From Bacillus sp. KH172YL63 (GTDB lineage: Bacteria; Bacillota; Bacilli; Bacillales; Bacillaceae_B), in NCBI RefSeq assembly GCF_011398925.1, contig NZ_AP022842.1:1104001-1168000 (forward strand): a stretch of 64,000 bases of DNA, read 5' to 3'. The translations under genes were made by a program, and so were the position numbers. The notes below the pieces were generated by a model that was not told the DNA's origin, searched no databases, and saw only the letters and a program-made list of their open reading frames with translations. Positions 51,430 through 60,173 of this stretch are shown in pieces (position 1 is the first letter of the stretch; every line of letters starts with the position of its first letter).

Positions 51430-51987
51430 TTATTCTCCCCCATAATAAATGACCATTTGACAAACAGCCATTTCCCCGGTGTCGTTGGTATATTCATGGC
51501 CCGAGTCTGCGGCAAAACGGATCGAGCTCCCCTCAGTCAGGTCATATGTTTCCCCGCCTATCTTCAGTCTGATGCTTCCTGACAGCACCGTGATGTATTC
51601 TTCCACACCCTTCGTATGTCCGTCATTTTTGTAGGCGCAGCCGTGCTTCAGCTCAACCCGGTAGCTCTCCCATTTCTTCAGGGGATCGAAGGGGAAGATG
51701 GGATAGACGATATAATGTCCGTCATCTTCGAGCACTGGTTGAACATCTTCATAATGGATGATGGAGACCTGGCTTGCCGGCTTTTCGATCAAGGAAGAAA
51801 AAGACACCTTTAACCCATTGGCGATTTTCCAAAGTATTGCAACGGTAGGATTTGAATCCCCCCGTTCAATTTGTCCGATCATCGCCTTGCTCACGCCTGT
51901 ACGCTCTGCCATCTGTTCCAGGCTGAATCCCCGTTCCCGTCTGATCCTTCTGATATTCTCCCCAATCTGCAGTGGGAAATGTTCCAT
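51430..51987 (-). CDS. XRE-family regulator with C-terminal cupin
   Basis: A 185-residue regulator. An N-terminal XRE helix-turn-helix (ENIRRIRRERGFSLEQMAERTGVSKAMIGQIERGDSNPTVAILWKIA; about residues 8-62) is joined to a cupin sensor domain (about 105-180, HTKGVEEYITVLSGSIRLKIGGE). It is divergent from azlCD, so it is probably the local regulator of branched-chain amino acid export, where B. subtilis uses the Lrp-like AzlB. The ATG at 51987 has better spacing from AGGGGG than that at 51993. Confidence 0.87.
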   Translation of the reverse strand: MEHFPLQIGENIRRIRRERGFSLEQMAERTGVSKAMIGQIERGDSNPTVAILWKIANGLKVSFSSLIEKPASQVSIIHYEDVQPVLEDDGHYIVYPIFPFDPLKKWESYRVELKHGCAYKNDGHTKGVEEYITVLSGSIRLKIGGETYDLTEGSSIRFAADSGHEYTNDTGEMAVCQMVIYYGGE

Positions 51988-52092
51988 ATTCATGCCCCCT
52001 CTTGTATACTATAACGTCTATATGTATAATATAATAAATTATCAAAAAAGTGAAAAAACGTATGTATTTTCTATTATAAAGGATGTGAGCCG

Positions 52093-52812
52093 ATGGAAGC
52101 ACTTCTTTCAAGAAAAAAGGTGAGTGATTTTCGCCTTGGCCTTCAAGGCGGATTGAGTATCGCCATTGGGTATATGCCTGTGGCATTAACCTTTGGTTTG
52201 TTGGCCCGTACGACAGGGCTGACGGTCGCGGAAACGGTCCTGATGAGCATGCTCGTGTTTGCAGGTGCGGCCCAATATATTTCGTTGAGTCTGATCGCGG
52301 TGGGAACCGGAATCATAGAGATTATTCTCACCACGTTCATCGTCAACATACGCCATTTCCTCATGTCTGCCTCCCTGAGTGAAAAGCTCGATGAGGACCG
52401 TTTATTCAAGAAGCTCTTTTTTGCGTTCGGCATCACAGATGAAACCTTTACAGTCATCAGTGTCAAAGAAGGCAGGGTGAGAACGGGGTTTGTCTTCGGC
52501 GTCATGCTCATTTCATACGGTAGCTGGGTCGTGAATTCGGGGGTCGGGTATTTTATCGGGGAAATCCTTCCTGAATTCCTGCAGGCAAGTATGACGATCG
52601 CCCTTTACGCCATGTTTGTCGGACTGCTCGTGCCTTCCATGAAAAAAAGTGCAAAGGTCACATTATTGGCTGTGACAGCGGGGGCTCTGAACAGTGTACT
52701 CCTGTATACGACGAATCTGTCCAATGGATGGTCGATTGTGACGGCCACCATCGTGTCGGCAATCGTAGTGGAACTAGTTGGGCTGAAGAAAGGGGGAGGA
52801 AGAGATGAATAG
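52093..52812 (+). CDS. azlC: AzlC, branched-chain amino acid exporter large subunit
   Basis: A 239-residue membrane protein. The opening GLQGGLSIAIGYMPVALTFGLLARTTGLT and the FAGAAQYISLSL and NIRHFLMSASLSEKL motifs mark the AzlC family. With AzlD it exports leucine, isoleucine, valine or analogues. AAAGGATGTG precedes the ATG. It overlaps azlD by 8 bases and is divergent from an XRE-cupin regulator. Confidence 0.93.
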   Translation: MEALLSRKKVSDFRLGLQGGLSIAIGYMPVALTFGLLARTTGLTVAETVLMSMLVFAGAAQYISLSLIAVGTGIIEIILTTFIVNIRHFLMSASLSEKLDEDRLFKKLFFAFGITDETFTVISVKEGRVRTGFVFGVMLISYGSWVVNSGVGYFIGEILPEFLQASMTIALYAMFVGLLVPSMKKSAKVTLLAVTAGALNSVLLYTTNLSNGWSIVTATIVSAIVVELVGLKKGGGRDE

Positions 52813-53116
52813 CGCTATTGTATGGATGATTCTTGGCATGGCGGTGGTCACATATATTCCAAGGATGCTTCCCTTCCTTGTGTTTAAAGGAAAAGAACTT
52901 CCTCCATTTCTTCAGGGTGTGCTGAGGAATGTGCCATTTGCCGTACTGGGTGCATTGATTTTCCCGAGCATCCTGTTCATACAGGAAGGAAACCTCCTGT
53001 TCGGCTTCGTCGGGACGGCTGCCGCTTTTCTCATCGCTTTTCTCGGAGCGAACGTCATCCTCGTCGTCATCGGGTCGATTGCCGTATTGTCCCTGTATTC
53101 GGTTTTCTTCATGTAA
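52805..53116 (+). CDS. azlD: AzlD, branched-chain amino acid exporter small subunit
   Basis: A 103-residue protein with four hydrophobic segments and the family motif VVTYIPRMLPFLVFKGKELPPFLQGVLRNVPFAVLGAL. It pairs with AzlC. GGGGGAGG lies within the end of azlC, so translation is coupled. Confidence 0.93.
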   Translation: MNSAIVWMILGMAVVTYIPRMLPFLVFKGKELPPFLQGVLRNVPFAVLGALIFPSILFIQEGNLLFGFVGTAAAFLIAFLGANVILVVIGSIAVLSLYSVFFM

Positions 53117-53145
53117 CTTGGGGTTGGGATAAAACGGTGCCCGCC

Positions 53146-53200
53146 AATGAAACGTCTGAACGAATGATTTGTAAAAAATCTACTTCGTTCGGATTTTTTT
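53146..53200 (+). terminator. Terminator of azlCD
   Basis: TCTGAACGAA and TTCGTTCGGA form the outer stem around GATTT/AAATC pairing, with seven T residues. Stem sequence is related to the terminator at 60790-60852. Confidence 0.78.
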
Positions 53201-53242
53201 ATGCGATCAGTCCTTGCCTGTATTTAGCAGGTTCCGGCTGTT

Positions 53243-53312
53243 GATTGGCGTGCAAAGCGGATACTCCTTCGGGAAAAGCAGGGGAGATGTGACCCCGCAG
53301 GAGTGCATAGAT
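53243..53312. repeat. Degenerate copy of a Bacillus dispersed GC-rich element
   Basis: ACTCCTTCGGGAAAAGCAG followed by GTGACCCCGCAGGAGTG forms an imperfect palindrome (CTCCTTCGGG / CCCCGCAGGAG). I recall closely similar ACTCCTGCGGGAAAAG...GACCCCGCAGG sequences as frequent intergenic repeats in Bacillaceae genomes. Only one copy is seen in this window. The rest of the 335-base gap 53117-53451 holds the azlCD terminator and the yhfN leader. Confidence 0.55.
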
Positions 53313-53451
53313 ATGTCCCACCCTCTTTTTTATATTTTCATTGTGGAAGTTATAATGTAAGAAAGAGCAGGTCAACGTGAAAAGGTGTTTAGGTTCTAAA
53401 ACGTTGGACAGGGTATTACATATAGTAGTGAAGAAGAAGGGGGGAAGCGTA

Positions 53452-54723
53452 TTGGCTAGAAAATGGGCAGTCAGGTCGATACTGGCTTATATATTATTAG
53501 GCTTATTTTTGTATGTATATTTATTTTTCCTGGCGGATTCCACTTTACCTGATATGTATAAAGGAAGCAGTGCGGATCCAACCACATTTATGAACGAAAA
53601 GGAAATTATGCTGAGTGAGGACTTTTCGAAAATCAAAAATCTCTTGTTCTTTTTATCGACTCCATATGAATGGTTGTTTTATTTATTGATTTTGATCCTT
53701 GGTGCATCACGCATGTTTGAGAAGTGGGCGAGGGGGACGGTGAAAAACGGATTCCTGCAAACGGCCATATACTTATTCTGGCTATCGATTGCATCTTTTG
53801 CAGCCATCTTTCCGCTTCAATATCTCTCTTATAAGATCTCAAAGAGCTACCATATTTCCACTCAGACCTTCTCGATGTGGATGAAGGATGAAATCACGGA
53901 TTTCTGGGTGAATTATCTGATCATGTTCATCATCGTCTCGGTTCTTTATGGCTTGATGAAACGGTTCAAGCAGCGGTGGTGGCTTGCGGCCTGGGCATTG
54001 TCTGTACCGTTTACGGTCTTCATGATGTTCGTGCAGCCCGTCTTGATCGATCCATTGTACAATGACTTCTATCCACTGAAAGATAAAGTATTGGAAGAGG
54101 AGATCCTGTCCCTTGCAGAGAGGGCGAACATCCCGGCCGATCATGTCTTCGAAGTCGACATGTCGGAAAAGACCAATTCCCTGAACGCGTACGTGACCGG
54201 AGTCGGGTCGAATTCAAGGATCGTCCTTTGGGATACGACCCTTGAGAAAATGACAGACAAAGAAATCCTCTTCGTCATGGCCCATGAAATGGCCCACTAT
54301 GTAGAAAAACACATCTATATCGGGATTGCCATTTATCTTATCCTGTCCTTCTTCGGGTTGTTCCTGACATCCAAGTTGATGAGGGGGATCGTCGCGAATC
54401 ATAAGGACGATCTCAAAGTATCGAGCGTGTCGAGCCTGAGCTCGCTCCCGCTGTTTCTCATGATCACATCGATGCTGTTGTTCACCGTCAGTCCTCTGAG
54501 CAATTGGATCTCCCGCTATCAGGAAACAAGGGCGGACCGATATGCCATTGAAATGACCGGAGATAAAGAAGCAGCCATTTCGTCCTTCCAGAAGCTGTCG
54601 AAGGTGGGCTTATCCCAAGTGAATCCACCCCTCTTAGTGAAGATTTTCCGCTACGGGCATCCGACCATGCTTGAGCGTCTGTCTATGCTGGAAGAATATG
54701 AGGTTGAAAAACAGGAAGACTAA
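53452..54723 (+). CDS. yhfN: M48-family membrane metallopeptidase YhfN
   Basis: A 423-residue zinc peptidase with an N-terminal membrane segment, several more in the first 180 residues and the HEXXH site VMAHEMAHYVEKH, followed by two membrane segments and the third zinc ligand in ETRADRYAIEMTGD. This is the CAAX-protease/Ste24-like layout of M48. It matches YhfN in length and place between lcfB and comK. The TTG at 53452 follows GGGGGGAAG; the GTG at 53377 lacks one. Likely substrate: membrane or exported proteins. Confidence 0.9.
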   Translation: MARKWAVRSILAYILLGLFLYVYLFFLADSTLPDMYKGSSADPTTFMNEKEIMLSEDFSKIKNLLFFLSTPYEWLFYLLILILGASRMFEKWARGTVKNGFLQTAIYLFWLSIASFAAIFPLQYLSYKISKSYHISTQTFSMWMKDEITDFWVNYLIMFIIVSVLYGLMKRFKQRWWLAAWALSVPFTVFMMFVQPVLIDPLYNDFYPLKDKVLEEEILSLAERANIPADHVFEVDMSEKTNSLNAYVTGVGSNSRIVLWDTTLEKMTDKEILFVMAHEMAHYVEKHIYIGIAIYLILSFFGLFLTSKLMRGIVANHKDDLKVSSVSSLSSLPLFLMITSMLLFTVSPLSNWISRYQETRADRYAIEMTGDKEAAISSFQKLSKVGLSQVNPPLLVKIFRYGHPTMLERLSMLEEYEVEKQED

Positions 54724-54725
54724 AG

Positions 54726-54771
54726 AAGAAGGACCTGATCCCTTATATAAAGGGAAGCGGGTCCTTTTTTA
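54726..54771 (+). terminator. Terminator of yhfN
   Basis: AAGGACC and GGGTCCTT form the base and CCCTT/AAGGG the top of the stem; six T residues follow. Confidence 0.8.
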
Positions 54772-54896
54772 TGAATCGGTTCCTGAGAAAAATATTCTCA
54801 TGCACATCTCGAGATAATTATAATATTCAGAACACTTTCATGTTAAATGTGGTAAAATAAGGGATATTGTGAATTCTACTCAAGGGGGCATGGGGA

Positions 54897-55217
54897 ATGG
54901 AAAGTGTCTTACACAAGAAGGTAGTACAATTGTTCATTAAAGTTGCTTTTACAATGTTGGCATTATTGGGGATCCCGTATTTGAGTTACCTTGAAACGGG
55001 CAGACCGATGCTGGAATGGTCATTAATCATCGGGGTTTTGGTCACGCTGACCATCATCTATGTCAATGGCGACGGTTATTTTTACAGACCGGGACAGTAC
55101 CTCATGAAGCAAAAGAAAAAAATGTTTTATCAATCGATTTCTTTTTGGACGGCTTTTTTATTTACGGTCGCAGCCTTCTATTTCACGATGAAAGCATACG
55201 GGAATATTTTACTGTAG
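54897..55217 (+). CDS. Uncharacterised membrane protein, 106 residues
   Basis: A small membrane protein with three hydrophobic segments (about residues 10-32, 41-57 and 80-100), a YFYRPGQYLMKQKKK basic loop and no recognised motif. The ribosome site is GGGGG before the ATG. It is convergent with the IDEAL-domain gene. Family not recognised. Confidence 0.7.
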   Translation: MESVLHKKVVQLFIKVAFTMLALLGIPYLSYLETGRPMLEWSLIIGVLVTLTIIYVNGDGYFYRPGQYLMKQKKKMFYQSISFWTAFLFTVAAFYFTMKAYGNILL

Positions 55218-55267
55218 ATGAGCGGACGCCTGCCGGTGATGATAATGGCCCGTCCATTATAAAAGGA

Positions 55268-55302
55268 GATAGCTGACCCTCAAAGAGAGCCAGCTATTTT
55301 TT
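55268..55302. terminator. Terminator between the 106-residue gene and the IDEAL gene
   Basis: ATAGCTG and CAGCTAT pair, and the T run reaches the stop codon of the convergent gene. Confidence 0.65.
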
Positions 55303-55540
55303 ATGAACCGTAGCTTACGTTCAGTGTTTTCAATTCTTCGGTCAGCTTCATGAATAGAGGTTTATCATGTTGATCCAGGGCGGCGTCAATGTCTGTTAGA
55401 AGTCTGTCTTTCTGCGACTTGAGGATGCTTTCATGGACAACCATATCAATGTAGATCTCCATAACGCTTCTTCCAGCGGCTTTTTTGCGGGTCATCGCAG
55501 AAGCTTTCATCAATTCGGTATAGGACTTTTTGTTTTCCAT
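55301..55540 (-). CDS. IDEAL-domain small protein (YhzC-like)
   Basis: A 79-residue acidic helical protein. The C-terminal segment KDRLLTDIDAALDQHDKPLFMKLTEELKTL has the IDEAL-domain pattern (short helix D-I-D-A-A-L then charged residues), which occurs in small Bacillus proteins often with unknown partners. B. subtilis carries an IDEAL protein (YhzC) next to comK, as here. Divergent from comK. GAGGTGATCG precedes the ATG. Confidence 0.8.
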   Translation of the reverse strand: MENKKSYTELMKASAMTRKKAAGRSVMEIYIDMVVHESILKSQKDRLLTDIDAALDQHDKPLFMKLTEELKTLNVSYGS

Positions 55541-55608
55541 ATACGATCACCTCTGAATTCTTTTTATTAGTATATGGGGGAAGGAGTGAAAACTCAACCT
55601 AAAATTTA

Positions 55609-55623
55609 AATATTCTGAAAATT
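55609..55623. promoter_or_regulatory. CodY box upstream of comK
   Basis: AATATTCTGAAAATT agrees with the CodY consensus AATTTTCWGAAAATT at 14 of 15 bases. A second, weaker site with a TTTCAGAATTTT core lies at 55652-55666. They are about 115 and 75 bases before the comK start. CodY directly represses comK in rich medium in B. subtilis. Confidence 0.78.
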
Positions 55624-55736
55624 TTTTAAAGGTTGCTATTGGGGTGTGAATGATTTCAGAATTTTTAAAAATATAGGAGACATAAGTCGGGATTTATGGT
55701 ATTATTTTGGAGAAAAATGTAAATGGAGGCGATGAA

Positions 55737-56306
55737 ATGAGAGAAAAATCTCGAATTATAGAAGAATATGAAGTGAATCCACATACGATGATCCTTCAGC
55801 CTATGGAATATGGTGCCAGGACATTTACAAAAATCATAGAAGTTGATGATGTATTGGTGTCTCCATTTAAACCCTTTGATATCATAAAGAAAAGCTGTGA
55901 GTTCTTTGGATGCTCTTATGAGGGAAGAAAAGAAGGCACGAAACAGCTAACCGGTATCATCTATAAAGCCCCCATCATGGTCAATCCAGATATGTTCATC
56001 TATCTCTTTCCAACATCTTCTCCGGTCAAACAGGATTGCACCTGGGTTTCCCACTCCCATGTTCGTGGATACGAACGCTCAACAAATGGTTCGACCAAGG
56101 TTTTTCTTCACAATAACGAGTCCTGCATCGTGCCGATTTCCTACAGTTCTTTTGAAAATCAGATGCTCCGCACGTCCGACCTGCGCATCGCATACACCCA
56201 GCGTGTCTCGGAAATGGAGAGCAAGTATCATACGAAGCTTCAGGCCCAAAGTAACAATGTGAAGACATTTTACTTTAATCGCCATGCCCACAAAACCGAT
56301 GCGTGA
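55737..56306 (+). CDS. comK: ComK, competence transcription factor
   Basis: A 189-residue protein matching ComK through its length: EYEVNPHTMILQPMEYGARTFTKIIE, the DNA-contact part SCEFFGCSYEGRKEGTKQLTGIIYKAPIM and SSPVKQDCTWVSHSHV. ComK switches on DNA-uptake genes and its own gene by binding AAAA-N5-TTTT boxes. The ATG at 55737 follows GGAGGCG. The upstream gap has a CodY box; clear K-boxes were not resolved among its A/T runs. Confidence 0.95.
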   Translation: MREKSRIIEEYEVNPHTMILQPMEYGARTFTKIIEVDDVLVSPFKPFDIIKKSCEFFGCSYEGRKEGTKQLTGIIYKAPIMVNPDMFIYLFPTSSPVKQDCTWVSHSHVRGYERSTNGSTKVFLHNNESCIVPISYSSFENQMLRTSDLRIAYTQRVSEMESKYHTKLQAQSNNVKTFYFNRHAHKTDA

Positions 56307-56313
56307 GCCATGA

Positions 56314-56703
56314 TCACGCTTCTTTAGTTGTATCGGCTTTTGTTTCAAGGAACCTGCGGTACAAATAATGGCGCATTAAATCCTCAACCCGGTTCCTTAA
56401 GCGGGGATTAAAGTAGTTATGATGTTCTTCATACCCCTTATAGAGGAACATATACATCGTAAAAGCATCATCCGACTGCATCCGCTCAACCTTCATCTTA
56501 TTCGTCCTCATGTGTTTCTTTACATGGGCGAGTTCCCCTTGTATCACCTTCATCGTTTCCTCGATCATTTCTACATATGGTCTTTTTAATTTAAATGGAC
56601 AGTTGTCGACGATCTGCAGGTCACGGTTTAGAATCGTCAGTACCATGGGCAGATAAATCGCCTGCTCAAAAATATTCCGCTCGTTTTCCGGAATTCTGGT
56701 CAT
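56314..56703 (-). CDS. yhjD: YhjD-like conserved protein
   Basis: A 129-residue soluble helical protein (MTRIPENERNIFEQAIYLPMVLTILNRDLQ...), similar in size and position to YhjD of B. subtilis, a protein tied to sporulation-phase expression without a known action. AAAGGGGG precedes the ATG at 56703. Its stop lies 8 bases from that of comK, without a clear terminator, so the two mRNAs should overlap at their 3' ends. Confidence 0.75.
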   Translation of the reverse strand: MTRIPENERNIFEQAIYLPMVLTILNRDLQIVDNCPFKLKRPYVEMIEETMKVIQGELAHVKKHMRTNKMKVERMQSDDAFTMYMFLYKGYEEHHNYFNPRLRNRVEDLMRHYLYRRFLETKADTTKEA

Positions 56704-56906
56704 ATGAAAAGCCCCCTTTTCACTTTTATAGAACAAATGTTCGTATTTTTATTTTACGTGGAATTCAATTTACTTTCAATAGGGAAAGTTGTAGAATTTG
56801 AATTTGTTTCTATTATGAAAATGAATCCACTTTTTTATCCATAAAGGGAATGGTATTTCAAACGTCGAAATACTACTGGAAAGAACGGGAAGGAAGGGAC
56901 GTTAAC

Positions 56907-58877
56907 ATGAATAAAGGCATAAAGATCGAGGATCTCTATCAATTCAATTTCGTATCAGACCCGGTGCTCTCCCCTGATGGAGACAGCGCCGTCTTCGTCC
57001 AGACGGTCATGTGCAGGGAAAAAGACGATTATCGGTCAACGCTTCACAGCATCAATCTTCACGACCATTCGATCCGTCAATGGACGTTTGGGAGTGAAAA
57101 AGTATCTGCCCCGAGATGGTCGCCTGATGGGAAGCAGGTCATTTTCATCTCCAACAGGACGGGTGCCAATCAACTTTACCTGATTCACCGTGACGGGGGA
57201 GAGGCGCAGAAGATCACCGATGTTCCGAACGGGGTTTCTAAACCGGTCTGGTCCCCCTGTGGTGAAAAGATCGCCTTTTCGATTTCCCTGAAAAAAGGTG
57301 CCGCAGTTGACGGGAAGGAAGAAGGGGAGGAAAAACCGGTCCCGTTTGTTGCGACAACGATGAAGTATAAAAGTGATGAACGGGGCTTCCATGATGAGCG
57401 CCGTACCCAGATTGCAATCCTGGATATCTCCACCGGGGACGTGAGGAGGGTCACGGATGACGAGCATGATTACACCCTTCATTCATGGTCCCCTGATGGT
57501 GAATATCTCGCCCTTTCGACCGATCAGCAGGAAGAGAAGGATTTCTCCTTCCGTTCCGATTTGTACGTGTTGAACCTCGGCACAGAAGAGGTCCGCCAGA
57601 TCAATGAGGGGGGAGGATACTTCGGTGAAGCGAGCTGGTCACCGGATGGAAAGCGGCTGGCTTATATCGGGCATGACCGGGAGTTTGAGAATGCGACTCT
57701 TCGTAAAGTATGGCTCCATGAGATTGCGACAGGATATTCTGTTTGCCTGACTGAGGGAATGGACGTTCCGGCAGGGGATTATCTCAACAGCGACAGTATT
57801 CAAGGTTCATCGGAGACGGGGATTCGCTGGTCGAAGGATAATGAAAGCTTATACTTTATCGCATCGGATGCCGGCAATACGGTCCTCTACTACGCCCACA
57901 TCGATGGGGCGATTTATCCGGCACTGTTACAGGAAGAACAGCATGTGTACGGGTTCGACCTTGATTCAGACCGTCAAAGGATCCTCCTCGCCATGAGCAA
58001 ACCGTCCGAGCCCGGTGAGTTATACACGCTCCATGTCCCGACAGGCGAACTGACCAAAGTCACCAACTTAAACGGTGAGTGGCTCTCGGACCGGCATATT
58101 TCCGCTCCCGAATCATTTATGTATCCCGGGGCAGGCGGCACGCTCGTGCAGGGCTGGATCATGAAGCCGGCAGGGTATGAAGAAGGAAAGAAATATCCAC
58201 TGATCGTCGAAATCCATGGTGGTCCCCATACGATGTACGGCAACACCTTCTTTCATGAGTTCCAGGTGCTTGCTGACAAAGGATATGCCGTTCTCTTCGT
58301 CAATCCCCGGGGCAGCCACGGCTATGGCCAGGAGTTTGTAAATGCCGTCCGGGGTGACTATGGCGGAGGGGATTACGAAGACATCATGCTTGCTGTCGAC
58401 TACGGACTGGACGCATTTCCATTCATTGATGAAACCCGGCTTGGTGTAACCGGGGGCAGCTACGGGGGATTCATGACCAACTGGATCATCGCCCATACCG
58501 ACCGGTTTAAAGCGGCAGTCACACAGCGCTCCATTTCCAATTGGATCAGCTTTTACGGAGTCAGTGACATCGGATACTACTTTTCAGAATGGCAGATCCA
58601 AAGTAATCTTGGTGACGTTGAAACGTTGTGGAAGCATTCACCGCTCGCCTATGTAGGTGGAATCGAAACGCCACTGTTGATCCTTCACAGCGAAAAGGAT
58701 TACCGCTGTCCGATCGAACAGGCTGAACAGCTGTTCATCGCCATGAAACGGCAAGGAAAAGAAGCGAGATTCGTCCGTTTTCCCGAATCGAACCATAACC
58801 TCTCAAGAACCGGGAAGCCTTCTTTACGGGAAGCCAGGTTACAGGAAATTGTGGATTGGTTTGACGCCCATCTGTGA
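56907..58877 (+). CDS. S9-family serine peptidase (acylaminoacyl-peptidase type, YuxL-like)
   Basis: A 656-residue peptidase. The N-terminal 370 residues form a TolB-like beta-propeller with repeated SPDG / W-S-P motifs, and the C-terminal alpha/beta hydrolase has GGSYGGF (nucleophile Ser near 517), Asp in ILHSEKDYRCP (near 598) and His in FPESNHNLSR (near 629). The propeller limits access to short or acylated peptides. The ATG at 56907 follows GAAGGAAGGG. It is cytoplasmic, having no signal peptide. Confidence 0.9.
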   Translation: MNKGIKIEDLYQFNFVSDPVLSPDGDSAVFVQTVMCREKDDYRSTLHSINLHDHSIRQWTFGSEKVSAPRWSPDGKQVIFISNRTGANQLYLIHRDGGEAQKITDVPNGVSKPVWSPCGEKIAFSISLKKGAAVDGKEEGEEKPVPFVATTMKYKSDERGFHDERRTQIAILDISTGDVRRVTDDEHDYTLHSWSPDGEYLALSTDQQEEKDFSFRSDLYVLNLGTEEVRQINEGGGYFGEASWSPDGKRLAYIGHDREFENATLRKVWLHEIATGYSVCLTEGMDVPAGDYLNSDSIQGSSETGIRWSKDNESLYFIASDAGNTVLYYAHIDGAIYPALLQEEQHVYGFDLDSDRQRILLAMSKPSEPGELYTLHVPTGELTKVTNLNGEWLSDRHISAPESFMYPGAGGTLVQGWIMKPAGYEEGKKYPLIVEIHGGPHTMYGNTFFHEFQVLADKGYAVLFVNPRGSHGYGQEFVNAVRGDYGGGDYEDIMLAVDYGLDAFPFIDETRLGVTGGSYGGFMTNWIIAHTDRFKAAVTQRSISNWISFYGVSDIGYYFSEWQIQSNLGDVETLWKHSPLAYVGGIETPLLILHSEKDYRCPIEQAEQLFIAMKRQGKEARFVRFPESNHNLSRTGKPSLREARLQEIVDWFDAHL

Positions 58878-58881
58878 ATAG

Positions 58882-58914
58882 GAGAGCTGTCATCCCGGTT
58901 GGGTGGCAGCTTTT
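58882..58914 (+). terminator. Terminator of the S9 peptidase gene
   Basis: AGCTGTCATCCC pairs with GGGTGGCAGCT, followed by five T residues. Confidence 0.82.
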
Positions 58915-58981
58915 TGTTTTGGGGGCAATGATTAGGGAGTCGAGCATATGGGGAGGGGGGCGGTCATGAAATTGGGAAGTT

Positions 58982-59172
58982 GACTATACGTGGATGGAGT
59001 GGGGCATGAAATTGTGAAGTTGATAATATCCGGGGAGAAGTCGATAATAAAATAGGAAAGTCGATAATATCCGGGGTAAAGTCGATAATAAAATCAGATA
59101 GTAGATAATATCCCAACAGAAGTCCCTCATAATCCGATAACCCCCGCTAATATCCGGTTCGAATCCGCTAAG
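58982..59172. repeat. Phased GATAATA array with mixed words
   Basis: GATAATA-type words start at 58982 (variant), 59022, 59043, 59063, 59084 and 59104, then CCTCATA at 59125, GCTAATA at 59146 and GCTAAGT at 59167. Spacings are 20-21 bp (40 across one missing word). The last words change to forms seen in the 1.55-kb array while holding the register. The rest of 59173-59531 is C-rich filler and the yhjE leader, with no gene seen. Confidence 0.8.
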
Positions 59173-59531
59173 TTCTGCCTCAAACACGGTCATAAACATC
59201 ATGAAACCAGCCAGTCCCCCTATAAAGAGACCCAACACCGGCCAAAATCGAAACCGCTGCCCCGCACCGGGCAAATTCCCCCAGAAACCGGGTCCTGTCA
59301 CCCAGACTTACCATTCGATGCTGCAAAGGACAGAACAAGGCTCTCCTTCTCCCGAAAAATCCCCACCCAAACGTTTACATTCCCCCAATTTAGGCAAACT
59401 TGTATTAATAAAACGACGCAGAAGTTCATGATATGGAAATCCGCTTCTTGTGTGATATGATGAATAAAGGAAGTAACGTAATAATGAAATGGGCGTAACT
59501 GTTCATGGTCGTTTAAGGGGAAACATATAAT

Positions 59532-60173
59532 ATGGATATCAATAGGATAAAAGATTGGTTTACATTGGAAAATATGATGGATCTGATTCAGCAGTACCGC
59601 TCGTTTGGGCCGATTCCTGGAATCCTGCTTCCGCTTTTGGAAGCATTCCTGCCGTTTCTTCCCCTCGTTGTTTTCGTGACGGCGAATGCCAATGCCTTCG
59701 GGCTGTGGTGGGGATTTCTGTTTTCATGGATCGGTGCTACGCTTGGGGCGCTGATTGTTTTCTTGCTTGTGAGGAGATACGGTGAGACACGGGTCTTTCG
59801 TTTTTTGAGAAAGAACAGGCAGGTGAGCAGGCTGACGAAATGGGTAGACAGGCACGGGTTTGGGCCGTTGTTCATTTTATTGTGCTTTCCGTTTACTCCG
59901 TCCGCAGTCGTGAACGTTGTTGCCGGATTGTCATCCATCAGCATCGCACAGTACATGCTGGCGGTTATTACCGGGAAAATGGTGATGATCTTCACCATAA
60001 GTTTTATCGGTTATGATATTATATCTTTAGTGAAACAACCGATGCGTACAGTCATTGTGGTTGCCATTATATTCGTGTTATGGTTTGTAGGAAAACGAAT
60101 TGAAATACATTTGAACAAAAAGATGGAATGGGATCAACGAATCGAACGGAAAAAGCAGGAGGAATCAAATTGA
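59532..60173 (+). CDS. yhjE: TVP38/TMEM64-family membrane protein (YhjE)
   Basis: A 213-residue membrane protein of the VTT/TVP38 type. PLLEAFLPFLPLVVFVTANANAFGLWWGFLFSWIGATLGA carries the first re-entrant motif, and FGPLFILLCFPFTPSAVVNVVAGLSSI the second. Such proteins relate to lipid scramblases and flippases. It matches YhjE in length, and its stop codon overlaps the start of the signal peptidase gene, as in the yhjE-sipV pair of B. subtilis. Confidence 0.88.
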   Translation: MDINRIKDWFTLENMMDLIQQYRSFGPIPGILLPLLEAFLPFLPLVVFVTANANAFGLWWGFLFSWIGATLGALIVFLLVRRYGETRVFRFLRKNRQVSRLTKWVDRHGFGPLFILLCFPFTPSAVVNVVAGLSSISIAQYMLAVITGKMVMIFTISFIGYDIISLVKQPMRTVIVVAIIFVLWFVGKRIEIHLNKKMEWDQRIERKKQEESN

